Assembly (NCBI RefSeq): GCF_905171765.1
Contig: NC_053397.1
Span: forward strand, 2,560,946 to 2,624,945
DNA: 64,000 nucleotides
Direction of reading: 5' to 3'
Source: Bufo bufo
Taxonomy: Eukaryota; Chordata; Amphibia; Anura; Bufonidae
Positions within the stretch are counted from its first letter, which is position 1. Every line of letters starts with the position of its first letter. The notes beneath the pieces were generated by a model. The model worked only from the letters and a program-made list of their open reading frames with translations, was not told the DNA's origin and did no database searches. This document shows, one piece after another, positions 12,968 to 24,715 of this stretch. Made by a program: the position numbers and the translations under genes.

Positions 12968-13945
12968 ACGTGGTAATGAGCACAACAACAAATGCTGGGA
13001 ACACACAATACATTTACATACACCCTGCCTGAAGGCTGAGACCCTTGTGCTGCACAGCGCCCTCCGATGGATGCAAAGAAAAATGCGGTAATTTACCTAC
13101 TGGCGGGCACAACTAAACTGCCACACCTTACCTGTTATTACCCTAAAAAATCAGGAACCACTGTTTGGGTGCGTGGTGCGGCTAGCCTGCGGTGCAGCAC
13201 AAGAGCTCACAATGGTGCGTGGTGCGGCTAGCCTGCGGTGCAGCACAAGAGCTTACAATCTTACAATGCTCTACAGGATTCCCCCTCCCATAACTGGTCC
13301 TGTAGCAGTTGCCCGAGTGTTCCTTCTGAGCGAAACGCCAGCCTGGCTTGAGTTTGTGGGGAAGTTTATCAGCTCTCCAGTGTGCAATGTCCCTTTAAAT
13401 TGTGGAGTCCATGCAATGAACAGTAGTAACACTTGTGGCCTGACAGAGACCCTAACTAACTAACTACAGGCCTGGCCTCAGTCTCTAGGCGCCAGCACTG
13501 TGATGAGGTGCGTGCACGATCTGACCGACCCGGGTCTGCTCTGCCTCCGCTGGTGACTCTGAACAGAACTCTCTACATCAAGCGTGCGGTGCCGCAGTGT
13601 ATGCTGCTTTGCTCCTCAGCTCTTACCAGCGTTCCTGGAAGCAATCCTCTGGACAGGGTCAGCTTCACTTGGCTGCAGCTCTGGTCACTGAAGAATGCTT
13701 CCACACCTGGATGTTGACGGATCCTCACTCTAAGATGGAGGATCCTTCACTTCCTCTCCAGGTTTGTCACTCCACCCCTGAGAGTTCTCAACATCACATG
13801 AAATGCAGTCTGTTGCTGAGCTTAGGAAATAGCGGCCTCTTGTGGCCAATCAGCAGAATGTCAGTCCAGATCATTTACACAGTGTTCACACAGAGCTGTT
13901 TCCTCATTTCACAGTGTTCTGGACTGGTTGACCGAGTCTGGCTTT
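12968..13945. other. Unassigned sequence with a 46-bp duplication
   Basis: No gene is recognised. A 46-bp unit starting GGTGCGTGGTGCGGCTAGCC occurs twice in tandem (13,168-13,259). The sequence probably continues the old repeat cut by the TTAA element, but I could not name it. Confidence 0.4.
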
Positions 13946-16160
13946 CTGGCCTGCGAGCTCCAGGGGTGGCTGTGCACTGGCCTGCGAGCTCCGGGGGTGG
14001 CTATGCACTCGCCTGTAAGCTCCGGGGGTGTCTGTGCACTGGCCTGCGAGCTCCAGGGGTGGCTATGCACTGGCCTGCGAGCTTCGGGGGCGGCTGTGCA
14101 CTGGCCTGCGAGCTCCGGGGGCGGCTGGGCACTGGCCTGCGAGCTCCGGGGGCGGCTGTGCACTGGCCTGCGAGCTCCAGGTGTGGCTATGCACTGGCCT
14201 GCGAGCTCTGGGGCTGGCTATGCACTGGCCTGTGAGCTCCGGGGGTGACTGTGCACTGGCCTGCGAGCTCCAGGGGTGGCTATGCACTCGCCTGTAAGCT
14301 CCGGGGGTGTCTGTGCACTGGCCTGCGAGCTCCGGGGGTGTCTGTGCACTGGCCTGCGAGCTCCGGGGGTGACTGTGCACTGGCCTGCGAGCTCCAGGGG
14401 TGGCTATGCACTGGCCTGCGAGCTCCAGGGGTGGCTGTGCACTGGCCTGCGAGTTCCAGGGGTGGCTATGCACTGGCCTGCGAGCTCCAGGGGTGGCTGT
14501 GCACTGGCCTGCGAGCTCCAGGGGTGGCTATGCACTGGCCTGCGAGCTCCAGGGGTGGCTGTGCACTGGCCTGCGAGCTCCAGGGGTGGCTGTGCACTGG
14601 CCTGGGAGCTCCAGGGGTGGCTATGCACTCGCCTGTGAGCTCCGGGGGTGTCCTTGCACTGGCCTGCGAGCTCAGGAGGCGGCTATGCACTGGCCTGCGA
14701 GCTCCAGGTGTGGCTATGCACTGGCCTGCGAGCTCCGGGGCTGGCTATGCACTGGCCTGTAAGCTCCGGGGGTGACTGTGCACTGGCCTGCGAGCTCCAG
14801 GGGTGGCTATGCACTCGCCTGTAAGCACCGGGGGTGTCTGTACACTGGCCTGCGAGCTCCGGGGGTGGCTATGCACTGGCCTGCAAGCTCCAGGGGTGAC
14901 TGTGCACTGGCCTGCGAGCTCCAGGGGTGGCTATGCACTGGCCTGTGAGCTCCAGGGGTGGCTGTGCACTGGCCTGCGAGCTCCAGGGGTGGCTGTGCAC
15001 TGGCCTGCGAGCTCCAGGGGTGGCTATGCACTCGCCTGTAAGCTCCGGGGGTGTCTGTGCACTGGCCTGCGAGCTCCAGGGGTGGCTATGCACTGGCCTG
15101 CGAGCTTCGGGGGCGGCTGTGCACTGGCCTGCGAGCTCCGGGGGCGGCTGTGCACTGACCTGCGAGCTCCAGGTGTGGCTATGCACTGGCCTGCGAGCTC
15201 CGGGGGTGGCTATGCACTGGCCTGCGAGCTCCAGGGGTGGCTATGCACTGGCCTGTGAGCTCCGGGGGCGGCTGTGCACTGGCCTGCGAGCTCCGGGGGC
15301 GGCTGTGCACTGACCTGCGAGCTCCAGGTGTGGCTATGCACTGGCCTGCGAGCTCCGGGGCTGGCTATGCACTGGCCTGTGAGCTCCGGGGGTGACTGTG
15401 CACTGGCCTGCGAGCTCCAGGGGTGGCTGTGCACTGACCTGCGAGCTCCAGGTGTGGCTATGCACTGGCCTGCGAGCTCCGGGGGTGGCTATGCACTGGC
15501 CTGCGAGCTCCAGGGGTGGCTATGCACTGGCCTGTGAGCTCCGGGGGCGGCTGTGCACTGGCCTGCGAGCTCCGGGGGCGGCTGTGCACTGACCTGCGAG
15601 CTCCAGGTGTGGCTATGCACTGGCCTGCGAGCTCCGGGGCTGGCTATGCACTGGCCTGTGAGCTCCGGGGGTGACTGTGCACTGGCCTGCGAGCTCCAGG
15701 GGTGGCTGTGCACTCGCCTGTAAGCTCCAGGGGTGGCTATGCACTCGCCTGTAAGCTCCAGGGGTGGCTATGCACTGGCCTGCGAGCTCCAGGGGTGGCT
15801 ATGCACTGGCCTGTGAGCTCCGGGGGTGTCTGTGCACTGGCCAGCGAGCTCCAGGGGTGGCTATGCACTCGCCTGTAAGCTCCAGGGGTGGCTATGCACT
15901 CGCCTGTAAGCTCCAGGGGTGGCTATGCACTGGCCTGCGAGCTCCAGGGGTGGCTATGCACTGGCCTGTGAGCTCCGGGGGTGTCTGTGCACTGGCCAGC
16001 GAGCTCCAGGGGTGGCTATGCACTCGCCTGTAAGCTCCAGGGGTGGCTATGCACTGGCCTGCGAGCTCCAGGGGTGGCTATGCACTGGCCTGTGAGCTCC
16101 GGGGGCGGCTGTGCACTGGCCTGCGAGCTCCAGGGGCGGCTGGGCACTACTGGCCTGTGT
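13946..16160. repeat. 31-bp minisatellite, about 71 copies
   Basis: The unit is CTGGCCTGCGAGCTCC followed by GGGGGTGGCTATGCA-like sequence. Variation is limited to a few positions (CTATGCA/CTGTGCA, CCAGG/CCGGG, ACTCGCC/ACTGGCC) and unit length is almost constant. All three frames on both strands are largely open because the unit lacks stops, so the many 70-180-codon frames here are not called as genes. Confidence 0.95.
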
Positions 16161-16596
16161 ATTAATGATGAAAATATATTTCTCTCTCAGACTGTTGCTG
16201 GGACGCTTCCTGCTAATCTGGAGATCTCAGCATTTACGTTGAGGCCGTGGACGGGGTCGCGGCGAGATCTGAGGTGTAGCCGGGTTGTACCAGGTGCAGG
16301 GCCGTCCATTGGAAAGAGGAGGGTTTGCTGCACGGGATATTGGAGCAGAACGCGGAGCTGCGGGCAGGATGGTCTCCATGGCTCCTGTGTAGGGGATGGA
16401 TCCAGGAGCCGGAGGTTTAGGAGTTTTCTCGTTTCTACCATAGAGAGCTGGAGGCCCCCAGTCCTGGAGAAACATTTCCGGATATGACTATCGGGGCCTC
16501 GCCGTGTTAGATTGTACATTACTCATCTCGAAGGCTTTGTCTGTAGATCCAGGCCTGGGATTCAGCCGCTTCCCTCCAGTTCTCCACATCCGGTTG
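16161..16596. other. Unassigned sequence between array and MITE
   Basis: This is GC-rich and unique-looking, with no recognised protein, RNA or transposon end. It contains ordinary stop codons in all frames over short distances. Confidence 0.4.
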
Positions 16597-17133
16597 TTAA
16601 AGGGAACCTGTCACCGGCATTTTGTGTACAGAGCTGAGGACGGGCTGCTAGACGGCCGCCAGCACATCCGCAATACCCAGTCCCCATAGCTCTGGGTGCT
16701 TTTATTGTGTCAAAAAACTGATTTGATACAAATGCTAATTAACCTGAGATGAGTCCAGGGTGAAGGAGCCCAGCACGCCCGCATCCTCAGAATCGCCTCC
16801 TTGCTCCCCGACGTCAGAAAGCTAGAGCGCCGTAATCTTGCGATGCGTGAGCTAGCGCATGCGCAGTGTCATCATAGTGTTCCTTCCCTGTGCTGGCATC
16901 AGCCTCAGGGGACGAACTGCGCATGCAGGAGGAGATTCGGAGGATGCGGGCGGTGCTGGGCTCCTTCACACTGGACTCATCTCAGGTTAATGTGCATTTG
17001 TATCAAATCAGGGTTTTTTCCACAATAAAAGCACACAGAGCTATGGGGACTGGGTATTGCGGATGTGCTGGCGGCCGTCTAGCAGCCCGTCCTCAGCTCT
17101 ATACCCAAAATCCCGGTGACAGGTTCCCTTTAA
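16597..17133. mobile_element. T2-like MITE (537 bp)
   Basis: Both ends read inward TTAAAGGGAACCTGTCACC, with TTAA at 16,597-16,600 and 17,130-17,133. The two halves form a long imperfect inverted repeat, including CACATCCGCAATACCCAGTC and its complement. TTAAAGGRR ends with a TTAA target define the T2 MITE group described in Xenopus. There is no coding sequence. A second member lies at 47,603-50,028. Confidence 0.88.
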
Positions 17134-17531
17134 AATAACAGCTCGATCGGAGAACTGTGTTACCGATTGATTCCCGATCCGGCGCTCTGGCGGTGTTCGC
17201 CTCCACTGTTTCGCACGGCGCTGATAGTTTAGCTCCTTAGTTGGTCGGTAAGTGTGTGTAGTATATATGGCGTATAACAAATAAAGATACCCGCGCTACC
17301 ACAATAAAAGAGAAGGGAGAGATGTAGCTATACTATGGGTCTGTCGCTGCCGGTCTAGAGAGGGTTAATTGCCCAAACCCTCAATGGAGACATGTCGACC
17401 CGCGCTGACTACGTAGCGTAAACATGCTGCTGAATCACGTGACTCGCGTGTTTGTATCTTTTCCACGGGACACTAAGTTGCTGTTTACCAACAATAGTCG
17501 TCTCAGTTCTTATGTCCCGGTTTATTTCTAT
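17134..17531. other. Unassigned sequence between two MITEs
   Basis: No gene, RNA or repeat family is recognised in this AT/GC-mixed stretch. Confidence 0.4.
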
Positions 17532-17533
17532 TA

Positions 17534-17960
17534 GGCCTCATTCACACGACCGTTGTTGTGTTCCGTTCCGCAAAATGGGGTTCAGTTGTTCCGTGATCTG
17601 TTTCCGTTTTTGTTTCCGTGTGTCTTCCTTTATTTTTGGAGGACCACCAGACATAAAGGAATGTAAAAAAAAAGTCTAAGACAGGTTTACCATGCAAATG
17701 ATAGGAATAAAACGGACGCGCGGACGTGGATGACAATCTTGTGTGCCTCCGTGTTTTTTACCGGTCCTATTAACTTGAATGGGTCCGCAAACCGTTTTCC
17801 GGTTATATTTTTTTGACGAACTGGAACCACGGATCACGGACGGCAAACGGTGCACTATTCGCATTTTCAACGGCTCCATAGAAATGAATGGGTTCGCACC
17901 TGAAACGCTAAAATTGGCGTAACAGACGCAGAAGCAAACAACGGTCGTGTGCATGAGGCC
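17534..17960. mobile_element. MITE with GGCCTCATTCACACGACCG ends (427 bp)
   Basis: The left end GGCCTCATTCACACGACCGT matches the inverted right end ACGGTCGTGTGCATGAGGCC. TA flanks both sides (17,532-17,533 and 17,961-17,962). Inner sequence is rich in CCGTT/AACGG motifs. It belongs with the similar element at 61,861-62,162. No coding sequence is present and the superfamily is not determined. Confidence 0.82.
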
Positions 17961-17962
17961 TA

Positions 17963-18283
17963 ATTAATATATTGCCCACAATGCAGGATGACTACTGGCC
18001 TGGATTAGGATGATGTACAGGATTCCCTAGATTCAAGTCTTCAGTTTCCTCTGCGAGCGCGCGCGGTCCCGGCCGGAGACACGAGCACGCTGGAAGTCCT
18101 TGGGAGCAAGAGTTCTGTCACACTGGGGACGGGTACCTCCTTGTACCACAATACCTCGGACGCGTTTCGGAATTACCGAATTCCTTCCTCAGGGCCCAAA
18201 ACAAAAGTGGGCGGGGCCTTGCACTCTGTGCCACAGGCCCCATAGCAGCTGCGTGGTCTGTCTATATTGGCAGTATACCACTG
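17963..18283. other. Unassigned, probably old repeat DNA
   Basis: It contains GGACGCGTTTCGGAATTACC followed by TTCCTTCCTCAGGGCCC, a type of motif often seen in dispersed amphibian repeats. No ends or frames were found that would classify it. Confidence 0.35.
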
Positions 18284-21200
18284 CTTATACCCACCGAGGG
18301 ATATGTGTGCAGACAGCCTATCACACCTTATATACCACCGAGGGATATGTGTGCAGACAGCTTATCACACCTTATATACCACCAAGGGATATGCGTGCAG
18401 ATAGCCTATCACACACCTTATATCTTATATACCCACCGAGAGATATGTGTGCAGACAGCCTATCACACACCTTATATACCTACTGAGGTACATGTGTGCA
18501 GACAGCATATCACACAACTTATACACCTACTGAGGGATATGTGTGCAGACAGCCTATCACATACCTTATAACCACCAAGGAATATGTGTGCACAGCCTAT
18601 AATACCTTATATACCACATAGGGATATGTGTGCAGACAGCCTATTACACCTTACATACCCACCGAGGGATATGTGTGCAGACAGCCTATTACACCTTACA
18701 TACCCACCGAGGGATATGTGTGCAGAAAGCTTCACACACACCTTATATACCCACCGAGGAATATGTGTGCAGACAGCCTATCACACACCTTTTATACCCA
18801 CGAGGGATATGTGTGCAGACAGCCTATCACACCCCTTATATACCCCCAGAGGGATATGTGTGCAGACAGCCTATCACACCTTATATACCCCCAGAGGGAT
18901 ATGTGTGCAGACAGCCTATCACACCTTATATACCCACCGAGGGATATGTGTGCAGACATCCTATCACACACCTTATATACCCACCGAGGGATATGTGTGC
19001 AGACAGCCTATCACACCTTATATACCCACCGAGGGATATGTGTGCAGACAGCCTATCACACACCTTATATACCCACCGAGGGATATGTGTGCAGACAGCC
19101 TATCACACCTTATATACCCACCGAGGGATATGTGTGCAGACAGCCTATCACACCTTATATACCCACTGAGGGATATGTGTGCAGACAGCCTATCACACCT
19201 TATATACCCACCGAGGGATATGTGTGCAGACAGCCTATCACACCTTATATACCCACCGAGGGATATGTGTGCAGACAGCCTATCACACCTTATATACCCA
19301 CCGAGGGATATGTGTGCAGACAGCCTATCACACCTTATATACCCACCGAGGGATATGTGTGCAGACAGCCTATCACACCTTATATACCCACTGAGGGATA
19401 TGTGTGCAGACAGCCTATCACACCTGATATACCCACCGAGGGATATGTGTGCAGACAGCCTATCACACACCTTATATACCTACTGAGGGATATGTGTGCA
19501 GACAGCCTATCACACACCTTATATACCTACTGAGGGATATGTGTGCAGACAGTCTATCACACACCTTATATACCCACCGAGGGATATGTGTGCAGACAGC
19601 TTAATATACCTTATATACCCACTGAGGGATATCTGTGCAGACAGCCTATCACACACCTTATATACCCACTGAGGGATATGTGTGCAGACAGCCTATCACA
19701 CCTTATATACCCACTGAGGGATATGTGTGCAGACAGCTTATCACACCTTATATACCCACTGAGGGATATGTGTGCAGACAGCCTATCACACCTTATATAC
19801 CCACCGAGGGATATGTGTGCAGACAGCTTATCACACCTTATATACCCACTGAGGGATATGTGTGCAGACAGCCTATCACAACTTATATACCCACCGAGGG
19901 ATATGTGTGCAGACAGGCTATCACACCTTATATACCCACCGAGGGATATGTCTGCAGACAGCCTATCACACACCTTATATACCCACCAAGGGATATGTGT
20001 GCAGACAGCCTATCACACCCCTGATATACCCACCGAGGGATATCTGTGCAGACAGCCTATCACCCCTTATATACCCACCGAGGGATATGTGTGCAGACAG
20101 CCTATCACAACCCTTATATACGCACTGAGGGATATGCGTGCAGATAGCCTATCACACACCTTATATCTTATATACCCACCGAGAGAAATGTGTGCAGACA
20201 GCCTATCACACACCTTATATACCTACTGAGGTACATGTGTGCAGACAGCATATCACACAACTTATACACCTACTGAGGGATATGTGTGCAGACAGCCTAT
20301 CACACACCTTATAACCACCAAGGAATATGTGTGCACAGCCTATAATACCTTATATACCACATAGGGATATGTGTGCAGACAGCCTATTACACCTTACATA
20401 CCCACCGAGGGATATGTGTGCAGACAGCCTATTACACCTTACATACCCACCGAGGGATATGTGTGCAGAAAGCTTCACACACACCTTATATACCCACCGA
20501 GGAATATGTGTGCAGACAGCCTATCACACACCTTTCATACCCACCGAGGGATATGTGTGCAGACAGTCTATCACACCTTATATACCCACGAGGAATATGT
20601 GTGCAGACAGCCTATCACACACCTTTTATACCCACGAGGGATATGTGTGCAGACAGCCTATCACACCTTATATACCCACCGAGGGATATGTGTGCAGACA
20701 GCCTATCACACCTTATATACCCACTGAGGGATATGTGTGCAGACAGCCTATCACACCTTATATACCCACCGAGGGATATGTGTGCAGACAGCTTAATACA
20801 CCTTATATACCCACTGAGGGATATCTGTGCAGACAGCCTATCACACACCTTATATACCCACCGAGGGATATGTGTGCAGACAGCTTATCACACCTTATAT
20901 ACCCACTGAGGGATATCTGTGCAGACAGCCTATCACACCTTATATACCCACCGAGGGATATGTGTGCAGACAGCTTATCACACACCTTATATACCCACCA
21001 AGGGATATGTGTGCAGACAGCCTATCACACCCCTTATATACGCACTGAGGGATATGTGTGCAGACAGCTTATCACACACCTTATATACGCACTGAGGGAT
21101 ATGTGTGCAGACAGCCTATCACACACCTTATATACCCACTGAGGGATATGTGTGCAGACAGCTTATCACACACCTTATATACCCACCAAGGGATATGCGT

Positions 21201-22635
21201 GCAGATAGCCTATCACACACCTTATATCTTATATACCCACCGAGAGAAATGTGTGCAGACAGCCTATCACACACCTTATAACCACCAAGGAATATGTGTG
21301 CACAGCCTATAATACCTTATATACCACATAGGGATATGTGTGCAGACAGCCTATTACACCTTACATACCCACCGAGGGATATGTGTACAGACAGTCTATC
21401 ACACCTTATATACCCACCGAGGAATATGTGTGCAAACAGCCTATCACACACCTTTTATACCCACGAGGGATATGTGTGCAGACAGCCTATCACACCTTAT
21501 ATACCCACCGAGGGATATGTGTGCAGACAGCTTATCACACCTTATATACCGACTGAGGGATATGTGTGCAGACAGCCTATCACACCTTATATACCCACCG
21601 AGGGATATGTGTGCAGACAGCTTATCACACCTTATATACCGACTGAGGGATATGTGTGCAGACAACCTATCACACACCTTATATACCCACAGAGGGATAT
21701 GTGTGCAGACAGCCTATCACACCTTATATACCCACCGAGGGATATGTGTGCAGACAGCTTATCACACCTTATATACCGACTGAGGGATATGTGTGCAGAC
21801 AACCTATCACACACCTTATATACCCACCGAGGGATATATGTGCAGACAGCCTATCACACCTTATATACCCACCGAGGGATATGTGTGTAGACAGCCTATC
21901 ACACCTTATATACCCACCGAGGGATATGTGTGCAGACAGCTTATCACACCTTATATACTGACTGAGGGATATGTGTACAGACAACCTATCACACACATTA
22001 TATACCCACCGAGGGATATATGTGCAGACAGCCTATCACACCTTATATACCCACCGAGGGATATGTGTGCAGACAGCCTATCACACCTTATATACCCACC
22101 GAGGGATGTGTGTGCAGACAGCCTATCACACCTTATATACCCACTGAGGGATATCTGTGCAGACAGCCTATCACACCTTATATACCCACCGAGGGATATG
22201 TGTGCAGACAGCTTATCACACCTTATATACCCACTGAGGGATATCTGTGCAGACAGCCTATCACACCTTATATACCCACCGAGGGATATGTTTGCAGACA
22301 GCCTATCACACCTGATATACCCACCGAGGGATATGTGTGCAGACAGCCTATCACACCTTATATACCCACTGAGGGATATCTGTGCAGACAGCCTATCACA
22401 ACTTATATACCCACCGAGGGATATGTTTGCAGACAGCCTATCACACCTTATATACCCACCGAGGGATATGTGTGCAGACAGCCTATCACACCTGATATAC
22501 CCACCGAGGGATATGTGTGCAGACAGCCTATCACACCTTATATACCCACCGAGGGATATGTGTGCAGACAGCCTATCACACACCTTATATACCCACCGAG
22601 GGATATGTGTGCAGACAGCCTATCACACACCTTAT
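18284..22635. repeat. 45-bp minisatellite, left block (about 97 units)
   Basis: The unit is CTTATATACCCACCGAGG plus GATATGTGTGCAGACAGCC plus TATCACAC; 45 bp is the base length and 47 bp a frequent variant with an extra AC. Variants include ACTGAGG, ATCTGTGC, GCTTATC and GAATATG. A distinctive run of variant units recurs near 18,386, 20,131 and 21,191, so the array has a higher-order structure. The 15-residue translated period is open in several frames and on both strands, as expected of a stop-free repeat. Confidence 0.95.
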
Positions 22636-22639
22636 TTCC

Positions 22640-22795
22640 CTTATCGTCCTCGGCAGCACAGAATGGGTTAACGTTGACCTCTTTAGTTTCATAGGACCGC
22701 CCACCTAGATTTAAACAATCAAACAATTAGTTAATCACATAATCAATACGCCTATAAGGTCTGGTGAATTGCAACTGCCCCTTGTATTTTTTTTA
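22640..22795. repeat. DIRS left inverted terminal repeat
   Basis: It begins near CCTCGGCAGCACAGAATGGG and continues through GACCGCCCACCTAGATTTAA to GGGGCAGTT-complement sequence. It is the inverted counterpart of 27,785-27,930. Small differences between the arms (for example AGTACAC/AATACGC region) show they have begun to drift. Confidence 0.9.
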
Positions 22796-23252
22796 TGTCC
22801 TCATTTCTGAGGAATCTGCCCACCTGTCTGGTGTGGTGAAGATCGGCCACCTATGCCGTGGGGTGTGTCCCAGGCTCCAGGCCAAGTGTCCAGCAGTGCC
22901 ACGGGTGTGTCCTTGGCGCTGGCACTATGCCGCATCCACGATGTGCGCGCCGGCAGGAGGAATCCATTGCGGTCGGATAGCCGCTGCCCTGCCGATGATT
23001 CGCGCAGTGTGCGCCCGATGCCCCCAGCATTTACCATCCCCAGCATGTCTAGGATCGGAGGCCACCGCACTTCCGGGTTCGGGCAGCGTCTGACGTCATC
23101 AATCAGCGCGCCCTCTGGTGCCAATGGGAAGCCTCAGGAGCGGCTGACGTCACCAGGCGGCGTCCAGGGCGCCAGATTCAAATATTTAAGGTGGATGCAG
23201 GCTGGAGCAAGCTGCCATAAGTGCCTGGCAGCCGAGCTCCTGTGAATTTAAG

Positions 23253-23332
23253 GTATTGTGTCAGCCGGGGGCCCTTCTGACAGAGATCCTTGCTGTTTTT
23301 GCTCATGAAATGTCTGTTTTTCTCTGTTCCAG
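23253..23332 (+). other. Possible 80-bp intron in the DIRS leader
   Basis: A donor-like AAG/GTATTG at 23,253 is followed by a T-rich tract and TTCTCTGTTCCAG at 23,332, placed exactly in front of the gag ATG. A TATTTAAG box near 23,185 could be the promoter. Introns are known in some DIRS elements, but no transcript supports this one. Confidence 0.45.
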
Positions 23333-24715
23333 ATGTCTGGGCTTCCTGGTTCTGTGAGAAAGAGGTCTAAGAAGCACAGACACAGATATTGCCTGTCATG
23401 TGAGCAGCCCCTACCTGATGAACAGCGAGAGGACTACTGTGACAACTGTATGGCGGCGGATTCTGTCCATTCTCATAGATCTTCTGCTGGTTCAAAGAGG
23501 TCAAGGAAGAAGCAATCCCGCTGCATCTCCTGTATTCAGCCCTTACTGGAGGATTCACAGTCCAATATCTGCGCTTCCTGCACTCAGCCTGAAGACGAGT
23601 CTGACGCAGAGTCCAGAAGACTAATGAGCCTCTTTAAGTCCTTTCTGACAAAGCAGAAACAGAAAGCCAAAAAGAGAAAGCGCGATCCTATCTCCTCATC
23701 CTCTGACGAGTCTCTGACGTCTGAGAGCGAAGACTCAGGCTCGGATTGGGAAGTCTCTAATATGGAGGAGAATTTCCTTTTTGATAGGAAAAATGTGAAT
23801 CGCTTAATCAAGGACGTAAAGGGAATAATGGAGACTAAGGAAGACCCTGTTGCTGCACAGGACAAGGAGAGTCTCTTCTATTTCCCAAAGAAAAAAGCTT
23901 CGGTCCTTCCAAGCCATCCAGTTCTGGACTCCATATTCCAGAAGGAATGTAAATGTCCCCTGAGGAAAATGGATCCGGGCTCAAGATTCCGTTCCATTTA
24001 TAAGATTGACTCCGCTGAGTCCTCAAGCTGGGAAGTCCCCGCCAGAGTTGATCCTGCAGTAACAAGGCTGGCTAAAAGGTCCTTCTTTCCCGCAGATGAC
24101 TCCGCGCTGCTGAGGGACCCGATGGACAGAAAGGCAGATAACTTGCTAAAGAGACTGCATTCTTACTTGGCCACGTTAAGTAAGGCAGCCATGGCCACAG
24201 TACCAGTGGCTCGAGCCCTCAGAATCTGGCTAAGTCACCTAGGAAGGGACATCGAGGACGGACTCTCCAGAGAAGACCTCCTCCTTCAACTGCCGTCCCT
24301 AAAAATGGCCGCTGAGTTTTTGTGCGACTTTCCAGTGGATTCGCTGAGATTCCTGGCTAAAGATATGGCCCTCTCAAATTCAATAAGAAGGACCTTGTGG
24401 CTCAAGCTATGGGCAGGAGATGTTGCCTCAAAGACCAACCTCTGCGCTCTACCCTTTGAGCCTGGGAGACTGTTCGGCTCTCAGCTAGACAAGCTGTTAG
24501 AAGCCAATTCGGATGAAAAATCTCTGAAGTTCCCTCAGTTTAAAACCAAGAATCGTCCAAGGAATTTTCGTCCCTTTGGTAGGCAGCCTTACCGCAGAAC
24601 AGGCTATCGTGGGCGATCTAGCAGAGGCCGGTCAGACAGAAGAGTCCTTCCCAGTTCTGCTGAAAAAGCAAGAGGAAAGGAAGACATCAGTAAAAACTCC
24701 AAGGCTGATTTCTGA
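23333..24715 (+). CDS. DIRS gag-like protein (ORF1, 460 aa)
   Basis: The protein probably binds the element's RNA and forms the particle in which it is copied. The start at 23,333 is the first ATG after a splice-acceptor-like tract. Two zinc-ribbon-like modules of the form CxxC-x12-CxxC lie at residues 20-39 (Cys 20, 23, 36, 39) and 64-83 (Cys 64, 67, 80, 83). They are followed by a basic and serine/acidic stretch (about 105-140), a central globular region, and an Arg/Gly-rich tail (about 410-435) suited to nucleic-acid binding. The frame is intact. It overlaps the RT frame by 140 nt in another phase, so RT expression would need a frameshift or internal start. ORF1 assignment rests on position and these motifs, since gag proteins are poorly conserved. 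Confidence 0.85.
   Translation: MSGLPGSVRKRSKKHRHRYCLSCEQPLPDEQREDYCDNCMAADSVHSHRSSAGSKRSRKKQSRCISCIQPLLEDSQSNICASCTQPEDESDAESRRLMSLFKSFLTKQKQKAKKRKRDPISSSSDESLTSESEDSGSDWEVSNMEENFLFDRKNVNRLIKDVKGIMETKEDPVAAQDKESLFYFPKKKASVLPSHPVLDSIFQKECKCPLRKMDPGSRFRSIYKIDSAESSSWEVPARVDPAVTRLAKRSFFPADDSALLRDPMDRKADNLLKRLHSYLATLSKAAMATVPVARALRIWLSHLGRDIEDGLSREDLLLQLPSLKMAAEFLCDFPVDSLRFLAKDMALSNSIRRTLWLKLWAGDVASKTNLCALPFEPGRLFGSQLDKLLEANSDEKSLKFPQFKTKNRPRNFRPFGRQPYRRTGYRGRSSRGRSDRRVLPSSAEKARGKEDISKNSKADF

Noticed and set aside
18284..22635. CRISPR-like direct repeats
   Set aside because: There are no unique spacers: the units are head-to-tail in a eukaryotic minisatellite.
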